From Bdellovibrionota bacterium (lineage in GTDB: Bacteria; Bdellovibrionota; Bacteriovoracia; Bacteriovoracales; Bacteriovoracaceae): a DNA stretch of 18,949 bases. Where the stretch lies: the NCBI GenBank assembly GCA_030836365.1, contig JAURQB010000219.1, positions 1 to 18,949 of the forward strand, read 5' to 3'. The position numbers and the translations under genes were made by a program. Of the stretch, positions 8,439 to 16,242 are shown piece after piece (position 1 is the stretch's first letter; every line of letters begins with the position of its first letter). Below the pieces are notes generated by a model. The model was not told the DNA's origin. It saw only the letters and a program-made list of their open reading frames with translations, and ran no database searches.

Positions 8439-9758
8439 ATGTTTTTAAAGTTAAGAAATTACATTCTTTTTATTTACCTAATTAATTTGATGACATTAAG
8501 TAGCGCCTTCAGCAATCCACTGAATGATCGCACTCACCAAATTTTAATCAACAAACGTGAAGGAAAAAGTAGACATTTAACGCTTTGGAACCGTTTTTGG
8601 TTAAAAAAGAAAAGTACAGAAATCAATCATGATTTCATTAAAGACATGTCACCAAGTGAGCAGGTGTGTGAAGAAAATTATCTTAAAAACCTTATAAAGT
8701 TTAATGATGTTAAAAGGAAAAACTACAAATACGCATTTCTTAAGCTCAGAAAACTTAATCAAATTGATGATATCTCTTACCAGAAGATTTTAGAGTTCAA
8801 AAAAGCTCCTCAAGAAATCGATCTAAAAATTAACAAAGAAAAACTAAAGATGATTAAAGGAATTGACTCAAAAAAAATAGATCAATCCATAAATCAGTTT
8901 TCCAGCTACAAAAAGAAAAAAAAATGTTTAGGAGAAAGTTTTAAAACACTCTTTGGCGCAATAACAAAATCCAAAAAAAAGAAAAAAGAAAAGTACTTTA
9001 AGAAAGTCATAAAAAAGCTTGTAAAAGAAAATGTCATCACTAAAACAAGCGGAAAACAACTTTTGGCCCTTTCAAAAATAAAAATTCATCGACAAAGTCA
9101 ATTTTTAAAAGACTATATAAAAACTAAAAATTTTGTTGCGAAAAACATCAAAGAAGAAAACTTATTAGATGAAAATAAAATTGGGTTAAGTGATCTAGTA
9201 AGCCAAAAGGATAGAATAAATAAATCCTACCCCAGGCAAAGATTATATGAAAATTACAACCAATTTCAAATAATCTACATGGCCCAAATTCTTGAGCGGT
9301 TTTTATTTCGATTAGAAAACACTGCGCTTTTGGGAATTGATCTCATCGATCGAAACGATAACACGTTTGAAACATTCATGATCGACTCTCCTATGGAGAT
9401 ATATCGATTTCTTGTCAAATACATGCGCTATGAAATGGCCAAGTTAAAAGAAAATCATCTTTTTTCAAATGTATCTGTCACCTATTCCGATTTAATCGCG
9501 GCCAGTTTTGAACTCTACCAAATCCCACCAGCAACGCTGGATGAACTTCGAAAAATGGAAGAAATATGGAATCCTCAATTAACGAAGACGCAAAAAATAG
9601 TCACATGGGGAAAACTATTTACACAAGCTGGCGTCATTTTTATTCCACCACCATATAACTACCTGGCGTCATTATCTATTTGGGTCATTGAGAGTTTTGT
9701 GCAAAATTCAAAGGAAGAAGCAACCTATGGCCACAGTATTTTTGGGGAGATTCAATAA
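8439..9758 (+). CDS. Exported Lys-rich helical protein, unknown
   Basis: The ATG at 8439 begins a signal peptide (MFLKLRNYILFIYLINLM, cleavage near SSAFS); an in-frame TTG at 8424 would add five residues. The mature part of the 439-residue product is very Lys-rich, especially residues about 130-240, with predicted-helical, poorly structured character. The C-terminal third is less charged and ends with a hydrophobic stretch (IFIPPPYNYLASLSIWVIESFV). I recognise no domain. The stop overlaps the start of the metallopeptidase gene (TAATG), so the two are translationally coupled and likely work together; it could be a partner, chaperone or substrate of the peptidase. A run of nine A at 8916-8924 inside the gene could cause slippage. 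Confidence 0.75.
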   Translation: MFLKLRNYILFIYLINLMTLSSAFSNPLNDRTHQILINKREGKSRHLTLWNRFWLKKKSTEINHDFIKDMSPSEQVCEENYLKNLIKFNDVKRKNYKYAFLKLRKLNQIDDISYQKILEFKKAPQEIDLKINKEKLKMIKGIDSKKIDQSINQFSSYKKKKKCLGESFKTLFGAITKSKKKKKEKYFKKVIKKLVKENVITKTSGKQLLALSKIKIHRQSQFLKDYIKTKNFVAKNIKEENLLDENKIGLSDLVSQKDRINKSYPRQRLYENYNQFQIIYMAQILERFLFRLENTALLGIDLIDRNDNTFETFMIDSPMEIYRFLVKYMRYEMAKLKENHLFSNVSVTYSDLIAASFELYQIPPATLDELRKMEEIWNPQLTKTQKIVTWGKLFTQAGVIFIPPPYNYLASLSIWVIESFVQNSKEEATYGHSIFGEIQ

Positions 9759-10960
9759 TGAAAAAAATAATTCTCTTTATCTTCTCGCTTATTTCAATTT
9801 CCAAAGCATATGCAAAAAATGACATATCTATGGAGGTAATGAAAAGAAGTAAGTGGTTTCGTTTAAAAAAGACGAAGGTTAAATTACCAAATCTTACTTC
9901 GAATAATAGTTTTGATGGAAAACATTTTATTATTGTAAAAGGCAAAGACTCATCGGCCATAAATTTTACGAATCAAGAATTACGGTTAAAAGCGGCGACA
10001 ACGTATTATCATCTAGAAAAAGCTAGAACGTATTTTATCGAGCAAATGGGCAGTACATATGTTAAAGACCTCCCGCAAATAGTTATTCGAATCGAGCATA
10101 TCAACAAATTCAACGAGCTTGGCCATTTTGCCAATGACAATTTAGATCCTCAATACAACAACGCACTTTCCGTCCCTGCAGGCAATGGGTATGAACCCGC
10201 GGGCGTCAAACCGTGGGATCATGAGATATGGTTTCGTCCGGCAAAAAAAATCCACATATCGGAAATTGACAATCACTCTTCTCCATATGACCTAAAAAAG
10301 TTATTTAAGAATTTTAGACGGGGTGTTCATATGAGCTCTCTCCAAAAGTTTTTGGCCCAGTATTTTATTGTTCGAGCTTTTGACGGGCTTGATACGAGAG
10401 GAACAATTGAACAATTAATTAGAACAACAGGAACCTCCATCATGCTTGAGCTGGGCCTATCACAAGCGGGTCTTCTTGAAAAATTACTAATGAGAAGGTG
10501 GTATAAGCTTGACTCTGCATTAATTCCAGAAATCATCTATCATGAATTTGCCCATATTGCTCTATCAGATCACCTTGAGCTTAATCATTCAACGGCTGTT
10601 ATTGAAGGAATGGCGGATTTCTTTGCTGGGAAAATAGCCAACTCGAAACAACTGGCAACCAAAGTTAAAAAATATAATAGCTATAATGGAAAAAAGGTAA
10701 AAACCACAATAGCTTATCGGCAAGAGTTTGAGCTTACCTCCATGGCCAACACGGACTTTCTCTTTGGCCTACTCTGGCAGGTTAATGATCTTCTTGGTGA
10801 TGAGTCGATTATTTTTAAACTGAGAACAAAGATTACGACGGACTCCAATATCAGACAGGACCTCCTTCGCGGACTTTTTGAAATCATTAATGATAATCCA
10901 GAGATTAAGCAAAATAAAAAGCTTCAGTTGTATAGAGAGTTATACGAACGAGGAATTTAA
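9758..10960 (+). CDS. Secreted zinc metallopeptidase (HExxH...EGxAD)
   Basis: This 400-residue product has a Sec signal (MKKIILFIFSLISISKAYA, cleavage near residue 19). The zinc site is visible: HEFAH (H262, E263, H266) followed by VIEGMADFFAG, where E283 is the probable third ligand. This is a gluzincin-type layout. The later FLFGLLWQVNDLLG segment resembles the helix found after the active site in related peptidases, where a Trp and a Leu-Gly recur. The N-terminal 250 residues show no recognised domain. The start overlaps the upstream stop by one base (TAATG). It probably acts in the periplasm or outside the cell; the substrate is unknown. If the organism is predatory, degradation of prey protein or cell-wall remodelling are possibilities, but nothing in the sequence decides. 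No terminator-like hairpin follows the stop. Confidence 0.82.
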   Translation: MKKIILFIFSLISISKAYAKNDISMEVMKRSKWFRLKKTKVKLPNLTSNNSFDGKHFIIVKGKDSSAINFTNQELRLKAATTYYHLEKARTYFIEQMGSTYVKDLPQIVIRIEHINKFNELGHFANDNLDPQYNNALSVPAGNGYEPAGVKPWDHEIWFRPAKKIHISEIDNHSSPYDLKKLFKNFRRGVHMSSLQKFLAQYFIVRAFDGLDTRGTIEQLIRTTGTSIMLELGLSQAGLLEKLLMRRWYKLDSALIPEIIYHEFAHIALSDHLELNHSTAVIEGMADFFAGKIANSKQLATKVKKYNSYNGKKVKTTIAYRQEFELTSMANTDFLFGLLWQVNDLLGDESIIFKLRTKITTDSNIRQDLLRGLFEIINDNPEIKQNKKLQLYRELYERGI

Positions 10961-11085
10961 GAATTATTGGGGACAAAAAGACATCATATAAAATATGTAG
11001 GATGTAAGAAAAAACATAAACAACTGATATTACTATAAATAAGTATACCAGGAAAAAGTAAGATAAAGAAAAATTTAGGGCCCTC

Positions 11086-11114
11086 TTTACACATCAACAG
11101 AGCGTCTCTACTAT
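11086..11114 (+). promoter_or_regulatory. Sigma-70-type promoter
   Basis: TTTACA at 11086-11091 and TACTAT at 11109-11114 are separated by exactly 17 bases, a near-ideal housekeeping promoter. Transcription would begin near 11121, giving a leader of about 27 nt that contains only the ribosome binding site of the following gene. This is the clearest promoter in the window. Confidence 0.7.
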
Positions 11115-11132
11115 GCGTTAAAAATCGACTAT

Positions 11133-11139
11133 GGGAGGA
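11133..11139 (+). promoter_or_regulatory. Strong ribosome binding site
   Basis: GGGAGGA lies eight bases before the ATG at 11148. It is the best Shine-Dalgarno match in the window and fixes the start of the Tyr-rich-tail protein. Confidence 0.75.
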
Positions 11140-11147
11140 ACATTTCG

Positions 11148-11744
11148 ATGAAAACACTAAAAAAATCAATTGCATTATTTATCCTAATGCTTAGTTTTCA
11201 AACGATGGCATCGGCGCCAATTAACCACTTAAATGAGTTAAAATCAGCTTTTGACCGTTTAAACTTTGCGGTTCAAGTAGAATGGGATCAAAAAGACAAA
11301 ATGTTCTACAACGCTAAAGTTAACGAGTTTAAAAAAGTTGTTGAAGGGCTCCAAGAAAAAGGTCTGACAAACGAAGAGCTTATTGAGTTCGTTAAAAGAA
11401 ACATCAAAGATAAAAATATTGCTCAAGATGTTGATAAACTATTTGAAACAATTAAAACATCATCAATGTCAAAGGCAGAAGCGAGAAAGTTCATTATCGA
11501 CTACGTCGGAAAGAACTACTCTGAAGGTGCAAGCTGGATGGGCTCTACAAGTGCAGCGATTATTCTTGTTGGATTACTAATCGTTCTTGCGGTTGTCGCA
11601 ACTGCAGGCTCTACAGTTTATTACTATGACGATCCATACAACAACTACTATGACTGTTGGGAAGAGTATGAGTGTTATGATTACTATGATTCTTATTACG
11701 ATTACTGGTACACAGATTGTGACTGGTATGAGTACTGTTACTAA
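11148..11744 (+). CDS. Small exported protein with Tyr/Asp/Cys-rich tail
   Basis: This 198-residue product has a Sec signal (residues 1-22, SFQTMASA then PINH). A helical, charged domain of about 110 residues follows, with KGLTNEELIEFV and MSKAEARKFIIDYV helices. One membrane helix (about 135-153) precedes a 41-residue tail. By count the tail (158-198) holds 17 Tyr, 8 Asp, 4 Cys and 3 Trp and no Lys or Arg. With a cleaved signal and one helix, simple topology puts the tail in the cytoplasm, but a hairpin or outer-membrane insertion cannot be excluded. The gene stands alone with its own promoter, strong ribosome binding site and terminator, which suggests high expression. I do not recognise the family. 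The tail could bind metal or cross-link through Tyr or Cys; this is inference. Confidence 0.85.
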   Translation: MKTLKKSIALFILMLSFQTMASAPINHLNELKSAFDRLNFAVQVEWDQKDKMFYNAKVNEFKKVVEGLQEKGLTNEELIEFVKRNIKDKNIAQDVDKLFETIKTSSMSKAEARKFIIDYVGKNYSEGASWMGSTSAAIILVGLLIVLAVVATAGSTVYYYDDPYNNYYDCWEEYECYDYYDSYYDYWYTDCDWYEYCY

Positions 11745-11802
11745 TATTTAATTATAAGTACTGTTACTAATATTTAATTATAAGTAATGTACTAATATTT
11801 AA
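11731..11802 (+). repeat. 26-bp tandem repeat, 2.8 copies, spanning a stop codon
   Basis: Two exact 26-bp copies (11731-11756 and 11757-11782) are followed by a degenerate partial copy (11783-11802, one substitution and one deletion). Each unit begins AGTACTGTTACTAATATT. The first copy encodes the last residues Y-C-Y and the stop of the Tyr-rich protein; the others are untranslated. Confidence 0.92.
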
Positions 11803-11823
11803 CTTTCATTTTTAAAGACAATC

Positions 11824-11851
11824 GCCCTCCTGAATAGGAGGGCTTTTTTTT
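11824..11851 (+). terminator. Intrinsic terminator
   Basis: GCCCTCC (11824-11830) pairs perfectly with GGAGGGC (11837-11843) around the six-base loop TGAATA, followed by eight T. It ends the Tyr-rich-tail transcript. The opposite strand lacks a good U-tract, so it is mainly a + strand terminator, although the convergent YciB-like gene stops only two bases away. Confidence 0.92.
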
Positions 11852-11853
11852 CC

Positions 11854-12408
11854 CTAAATGAGAAAACGACTGGCCAGTATTGAGCCAAAGGCAAATAGAT
11901 AAAATCCGACACCGCGCACGCCAAGCCACCACCAGTTAGATAAATAAAGGGCCGCAATCAACGTCACGAAACCGTGAAGCATTATTCCGATCCCCATCGT
12001 TAAAGTAGAGAGCCGTAGTAGTTCTTGAAAATGAGGAATCACAATAAGCTGCTGATTCATCTCTGGTAACATATGAGAATATTTTTTAGCAAATTCAAGA
12101 AGTAGAGGCGACCCGGAAAGATAGCTATAAATTAAACTTCCGCCAAATACAAAGCTCATCATCACAGGTTGCAATTTAATAAAAATACCACGATTAAAAA
12201 AGAAACTGCAGCCACTAAACAAAACAATGGTCACAATCGTAATGATGCTAAATTGATCAATCTCACCAAAGTAATAAAGTGAATAAATGACTTCTGCAAC
12301 ACCGGCAAGAATAGTAATAACGGCGGCTTTTTTCACGCCAAAAAAAGTGTCGATGATAACAAATAAGAGAAGTGGAATGATACCAAGAAGAAAAAAATTA
12401 GAATTCAT
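11854..12408 (-). CDS. YciB / septation protein A-like membrane protein
   Basis: This 184-residue polytopic inner-membrane protein has about five hydrophobic helices. Features that fit the YciB/IspZ (septation protein A) family are length near 180, an early D-x-F-F-G-V-K-K-A motif at the end of helix 1, E-x-I-Y-S in helix 2, and FNRGIFIKLQPV before a Gly-rich helix followed by a SGSPLL stretch. YciB is linked in E. coli to envelope integrity and cell-envelope synthesis; its biochemical role is unsettled. The gene lies 20 nt after the outer-membrane barrel gene and is probably the last gene of that operon. Confidence 0.72.
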   Translation of the reverse strand: MNSNFFLLGIIPLLLFVIIDTFFGVKKAAVITILAGVAEVIYSLYYFGEIDQFSIITIVTIVLFSGCSFFFNRGIFIKLQPVMMSFVFGGSLIYSYLSGSPLLLEFAKKYSHMLPEMNQQLIVIPHFQELLRLSTLTMGIGIMLHGFVTLIAALYLSNWWWLGVRGVGFYLFAFGSILASRFLI

Positions 12409-12428
12409 TTACAAAATCCTGATCTAAA

Positions 12429-13259
12429 CTAAAAGACATAGCTTATCCCATTTGACCACGAAAGTGCACCACTAGATAAAAACCCACCAACTGCCGTATT
12501 AAACCATACGCGATTCATTAATTTAAAGTGATAACTCAAATCGCCACCAAAATTAAAATAAGTCGTGCCTGTTATTTCACTTCGTTCTGGTACCGGATAA
12601 TCAGCAAACCGAAAAATACTCGCTAAATTTATCCCAATTCTAGATTTCTCATTAACAAAATAACTGTAACCTAATTTTACTCGAGCATAAATCGTATCAA
12701 TACCATTAATTCCACTTCTGCTGGTATTTGAATAAGCGATTAAACCACCCACGCAAACATCAGCTCTCCAACGGTAAAACAAATTCCCATACTCAACTCC
12801 ACCGCCAATACATGGGCCACGATTCATACTTTTGTGTTCTTCTTCCACGGCCGAATCTAAACTTTTGATGGTAAAATTATCCTGCCATGAATTGTACTGA
12901 AGTGAAGTAACGGCAAAAAAACCTTTTTCTGACTTGGCCAAATAATCCAGACGATCATTTAACTTGGAGTTAAGAGAATCAATAGTATCTAATAAATCAT
13001 CATCATCGATATTTTCTTCAATCTCACCGAGTAGCTCTTGAAATCGCTTGATATTTTTTGCTTTATTTTTAATCGCGTTAGACGCCGCCATTTTTTTTAA
13101 ACCAGTAGATAACTTTGACGAGTCAAAAGAGATGATTTGCTCAATTGCGTCTTCACTTTTTAGGTTTTTCATATAGGACTTAAAAGGCCCAAAGGAAAAA
13201 CAAAAAACATTCTGCGCTGAAATCAATAGAGTAAAGGCCAGTAAAAATTTTATAACCAT
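12429..13259 (-). CDS. Outer-membrane beta-barrel protein with helical N-terminal domain
   Basis: The ATG at 13259 is chosen because it opens a signal peptide (MVIKFLLAFTLLISAQNVFC) and has AGGTG five bases upstream; a start nine codons earlier is possible. The product is 276 residues. Residues about 25-110 are charged and helical (coiled-coil-like, many Lys, Asp and Glu). From about residue 115 onward alternating hydrophobic/aromatic strands suggest an 8- to 10-strand barrel, ending in S-Y-V-F with the C-terminal Phe that barrel-assembly (BAM) substrates usually have. The start overlaps the porin-cytochrome stop by 10 nt, so the two are co-translated and may form a pair in the outer membrane. 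No specific family recognised. Confidence 0.75.
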   Translation of the reverse strand: MVIKFLLAFTLLISAQNVFCFSFGPFKSYMKNLKSEDAIEQIISFDSSKLSTGLKKMAASNAIKNKAKNIKRFQELLGEIEENIDDDDLLDTIDSLNSKLNDRLDYLAKSEKGFFAVTSLQYNSWQDNFTIKSLDSAVEEEHKSMNRGPCIGGGVEYGNLFYRWRADVCVGGLIAYSNTSRSGINGIDTIYARVKLGYSYFVNEKSRIGINLASIFRFADYPVPERSEITGTTYFNFGGDLSYHFKLMNRVWFNTAVGGFLSSGALSWSNGISYVF

Positions 13260-14431
13260 ACATGCACCTGCGAAAGTAATTCCCATTCATCAGAGAAGTT
13301 TTCTCCATCTCCAACAGGGTAACTAATCTCTCTTTTATTTAATAAATCAACTCGAAGCTCAAGTCCCTGCTCCACAAACCACTGCAGTCCTGGGCCTAAG
13401 CGCATGACGTAGCTTTCTTGATCTATATTATCTTTGACATACTCAAAGGTCTGATAAAGATACAGACCACGAAGAGGTCTGATGGCCCCTTGGATTTGAA
13501 AATAGCGGCCAGTTTTTTCACTTCCACTAGAGACGGTTTTCTCCATCGTTTGCCCAAACTCAGCGATAACGCTACTTCCATGACCTAAACCATATTCTGC
13601 GTGAGCAGCAAAAAATGTCTTTTCGGTATACGGACTACTTGAGCTTAAAAAACTTCCACCAAGTCTGGTAAAAGTACTAGGTTTATAAACACCTTTTACA
13701 CTAAAACCGCTTTGCTCCGTGTCCCCATCGATATGCAGGTTGCCGAAAAAATAATTTCCCGTCACTTCAAGGAAGTCATTTTGATAAACTCCCGTTACTC
13801 CATGAGACTGATCATTTTGAGAAAGTCCTAAATAGGATTTGGCAAATAGATAGTGATTTTCATAGCGGACACCAAAAACTTTATCCATCAACCCGGCATA
13901 GGCCACAATATTTTTATTAGGCATAAATCGAAAATAATACTCACGAGAGCGCATCGTATTTTCTTTATCAGATTTATCATCCGGATTGTAGCTTGCCTCG
14001 GCCACAACGGTAAACTTATCCTTATCATCTAACTTGATGGCCACATTCGCTGAAATTTGCATGTTGATATACTCTGCGTTCCCCCAAACGTCATCAACCA
14101 CATCATCATCACCGACATTACGAGAAAAAAGCAGGCCTCGATAGTTGATACTAGGTCTAATGCCTAAGGGGAGAGGTTTTTTCATCCAGAGGAAATTGGA
14201 TGCTTGCCCCAACTCTTCATCTGTTTTATCGGAACGAAAAAGATTGCCCGCAATTTCTGAAGCCCCAAGCGCCCGTCCGTAATCCGTGAGTGGGCCATTT
14301 CCTTGAGAGTTGTAGTGGCAAACCATACAGTTGTTATACCCATGTCCCACAAATTTTGGATAAGAAAACCCCGTAAGCGGAATCGCACATAAAATAAACA
14401 TTAAGATCTTCATAGAAATATTATGAATCAT
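13250..14431 (-). CDS. Single-heme porin-cytochrome (CMVCH plus beta-barrel)
   Basis: The 393-residue reading from ATG 14431 includes six residues before a more typical signal start (MKILMFILCAIPLTGFS, ATG 14413); the choice is open because neither has a strong ribosome binding site. Right after the signal comes GYNNCMVCHYNSQGNG, a single c-type heme motif, then G-P-L-T-D-Y-G-R-A-L. From about residue 90 to the end the protein consists of alternating amphipathic strands with aromatic edges and short Gly/Asp/Ser turns, typical of a porin barrel of perhaps 14-18 strands. The heme domain would sit on the periplasmic side or inside the pore. Fused heme-barrel proteins could move electrons across the outer membrane, or the heme could be structural. 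It overlaps the following barrel gene by 10 nt. Confidence 0.8.
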   Translation of the reverse strand: MIHNISMKILMFILCAIPLTGFSYPKFVGHGYNNCMVCHYNSQGNGPLTDYGRALGASEIAGNLFRSDKTDEELGQASNFLWMKKPLPLGIRPSINYRGLLFSRNVGDDDVVDDVWGNAEYINMQISANVAIKLDDKDKFTVVAEASYNPDDKSDKENTMRSREYYFRFMPNKNIVAYAGLMDKVFGVRYENHYLFAKSYLGLSQNDQSHGVTGVYQNDFLEVTGNYFFGNLHIDGDTEQSGFSVKGVYKPSTFTRLGGSFLSSSSPYTEKTFFAAHAEYGLGHGSSVIAEFGQTMEKTVSSGSEKTGRYFQIQGAIRPLRGLYLYQTFEYVKDNIDQESYVMRLGPGLQWFVEQGLELRVDLLNKREISYPVGDGENFSDEWELLSQVHVWL

Positions 14432-14519
14432 TTCAAAATACTTTCAAGGATATAATTACTTGAGAAGCATACAGCTAAGATATAATGACGAGAGAATCAC
14501 ACAACTGATTTTAAAAATA

Positions 14520-16088
14520 CTACTTTACCTTGTATAAAATATAACTGCTCTTCAAATATTTTAGATCTCGCTGCTTAAGTGCGTTTGCTACATCTTGTAA
14601 GACAATTTTCCTCTTCCATTTTTCCCAAGAAAATAGGCTTTCAAGCCGAGAAGTCTCCAATCGTTTTGCTCGGTTTTCAGGAGTCACAATGTAATCACCC
14701 GAAGCAATAGCGTCTTTGACAAAAAGCTTCACTTTTCGGCCTAAGCGCTCCTCAAGAAAAAAAGGACGGCGATCATTGAAAAACACAGACACATGTTTTT
14801 GAGTAAGTAGCGCCTCAACTCCTGCGTTTGGGATCAAGGGTAAGTAAAAACGAGAGGCAATCATCGTAAATAAAATAACGAAGCTGATACCAATGCCATA
14901 ACTGCTAACGTGATGATGAATAGAAAACAGCAACAACATAACAGGGATCAAGGCAATCGCTAGCTCAACGACGCTGTTAGAAAAATAAAGAAAGATAAAA
15001 CTTAACAGTATTAAAATAACAACCTGCAACCAAAACAACATTCTCGATAAGTGATCCCTACTAAAGGAGCGCGGACTAATCAAAAGAATAACAAGCCAAA
15101 AGGCAAACCCAGGCATCGCGTAGTGATGGGATTTTTGAGAAGGGATAAACCAGATAAGAAAAAAGATCAAAAAATGAATCACGAGATAGACAAAAAATGG
15201 ATTTGTCAGCTGCTGCTTAATTTGTTTCAAGCGAATGAGATGCAGCCATGGAAAGGTGTAAATAATCAGGCCTTGAATAATTTTCAATGGACTCATTGAA
15301 GAGCTCTGGCCAAATTTACCCAAATTTTCTCGCAAGAAAAAATAATTAATAAACTCCATGCCATGCTTTTGAAAACACAAGAGATACCATATAGAACAGA
15401 CGCCAAGAGAGCACACGATTGTCAGCATAACATCGTTAAAAATATTTTTACGTTGCCACTTAAATTGGTAAAACCAAAAGCTCGCCAAACTAGTGTACCC
15501 CATCGCCAAGCTCACTGGGCCTTTAACAAGTCCACCAAGCCCAATGAAAAGGATGCTTAATCCCCACATGAACCTGCTGCGCGTTTGTAAGTAATCATAA
15601 AATGCCAAAGCTCCTAACAGAGGAAGTAAGGACAAAGGAACTTCCATCATAAAGATTCGTGAAAATTTAAGAATCCCAAAACTGGAAAGAAAGATAATGC
15701 CCACTTTAACCAGTGACAGGGAGATCTTTTGGCGTTTAAGAAGCCAGAAAATGAGGCCAACGGAGGCAATAGAGGTGAAGGCCATACTAAGCCGAGCAAG
15801 TGTTAGAGAGAAGCCTCCAAATAAAGCATAAAGGGGCATTGGCAGCCAGAACTGAAGCGGCGGCTTTGACCAATGAGCTTCACCTCGGTACATCGGTGTG
15901 AGATAACTGCCAAGTTCATACATTTCTTTGGATATTTGCACATAAAGAGATTCAGTCCCCTGCCTAGGAGCGAGAATGTTGCCAATATCCCAAACAAAGA
16001 CAAAAATAAATAAAAGCCCGGCAAGGAGGCTCCACTGAAAGGATGTTAGACCTAAAAAGTGGCCTTTATTTCTAACGTTTTCATTCAT
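14520..16088 (-). CDS. ArnT/PMT-family membrane glycosyltransferase
   Basis: The ATG at 16088 has AGGA six bases upstream and is preferred to an ATG 16 codons earlier. This 522-residue polytopic protein has about 11-12 helices. The first periplasmic loop reads PRQGTESLYVQISKEM, then S-Y-L-T-P and HWSKPPLQFWL (KPP at 75-77). This is the GT-C (GT39/GT83) signature of enzymes that transfer a sugar from a polyprenyl-phosphate donor to lipid A or protein. In ArnT the loop has D-E-T-R-Y; here it is T-E-S-L-Y, so the Asp is replaced by Thr while the Glu (E46) is kept. The soluble C-terminal part (about 415-522) is basic. Acceptor and donor are unknown. It is transcribed away from the 2OG oxygenase gene; an 88-nt gap separates it from the porin-cytochrome gene. 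Confidence 0.85.
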   Translation of the reverse strand: MNENVRNKGHFLGLTSFQWSLLAGLLFIFVFVWDIGNILAPRQGTESLYVQISKEMYELGSYLTPMYRGEAHWSKPPLQFWLPMPLYALFGGFSLTLARLSMAFTSIASVGLIFWLLKRQKISLSLVKVGIIFLSSFGILKFSRIFMMEVPLSLLPLLGALAFYDYLQTRSRFMWGLSILFIGLGGLVKGPVSLAMGYTSLASFWFYQFKWQRKNIFNDVMLTIVCSLGVCSIWYLLCFQKHGMEFINYFFLRENLGKFGQSSSMSPLKIIQGLIIYTFPWLHLIRLKQIKQQLTNPFFVYLVIHFLIFFLIWFIPSQKSHHYAMPGFAFWLVILLISPRSFSRDHLSRMLFWLQVVILILLSFIFLYFSNSVVELAIALIPVMLLLFSIHHHVSSYGIGISFVILFTMIASRFYLPLIPNAGVEALLTQKHVSVFFNDRRPFFLEERLGRKVKLFVKDAIASGDYIVTPENRAKRLETSRLESLFSWEKWKRKIVLQDVANALKQRDLKYLKSSYILYKVK

Positions 16089-16131
16089 CCGTGATCCTAT
16101 ATGCCCGAGCGGCCCCAAATGGCAACTTAAT

Positions 16132-16155
16132 GGCATAAATCATTAAAAATATGCC
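16132..16155. promoter_or_regulatory. Inverted repeat in divergent intergenic region
   Basis: GGCATA (16132-16137) and TATGCC (16150-16155) form a 6-12-6 inverted repeat between the divergent glycosyltransferase and oxygenase genes. The half-site TATGCC also appears near 16110. It may be an operator; chance occurrence is possible. Confidence 0.25.
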
Positions 16156-16165
16156 CTATTTTAAC

Positions 16166-16192
16166 TTGAAATATTTACTCAGTCCCTATAAA
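16166..16192 (+). promoter_or_regulatory. Possible promoter of the oxygenase gene
   Basis: TTGAAA at 16166-16171 and TATAAA at 16187-16192 are good hexamers but lie only 15 bases apart, short of the usual 16-18. They would give a leader of roughly 45 nt ending in the GAGGA ribosome binding site before ATG 16243. Confidence 0.35.
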
Positions 16193-16242
16193 AAGCGCTT
16201 GAAATTAGGTTATTTCTTAGAAGTCTACAAAGTGAGGAATAA

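Noticed and set aside
10984..11175. Minus-strand reading frame of 63 codons between the peptidase and Tyr-rich genes
   Set aside because: It runs across the clear promoter and ribosome binding site of the + strand gene, has no recognisable features of its own, and reads like chance open frame in AT-rich DNA.
11731..11802. Short tandem repeats as a CRISPR array
   Set aside because: Units are directly adjacent with no spacers, only 2.8 copies, and no cas genes are present.
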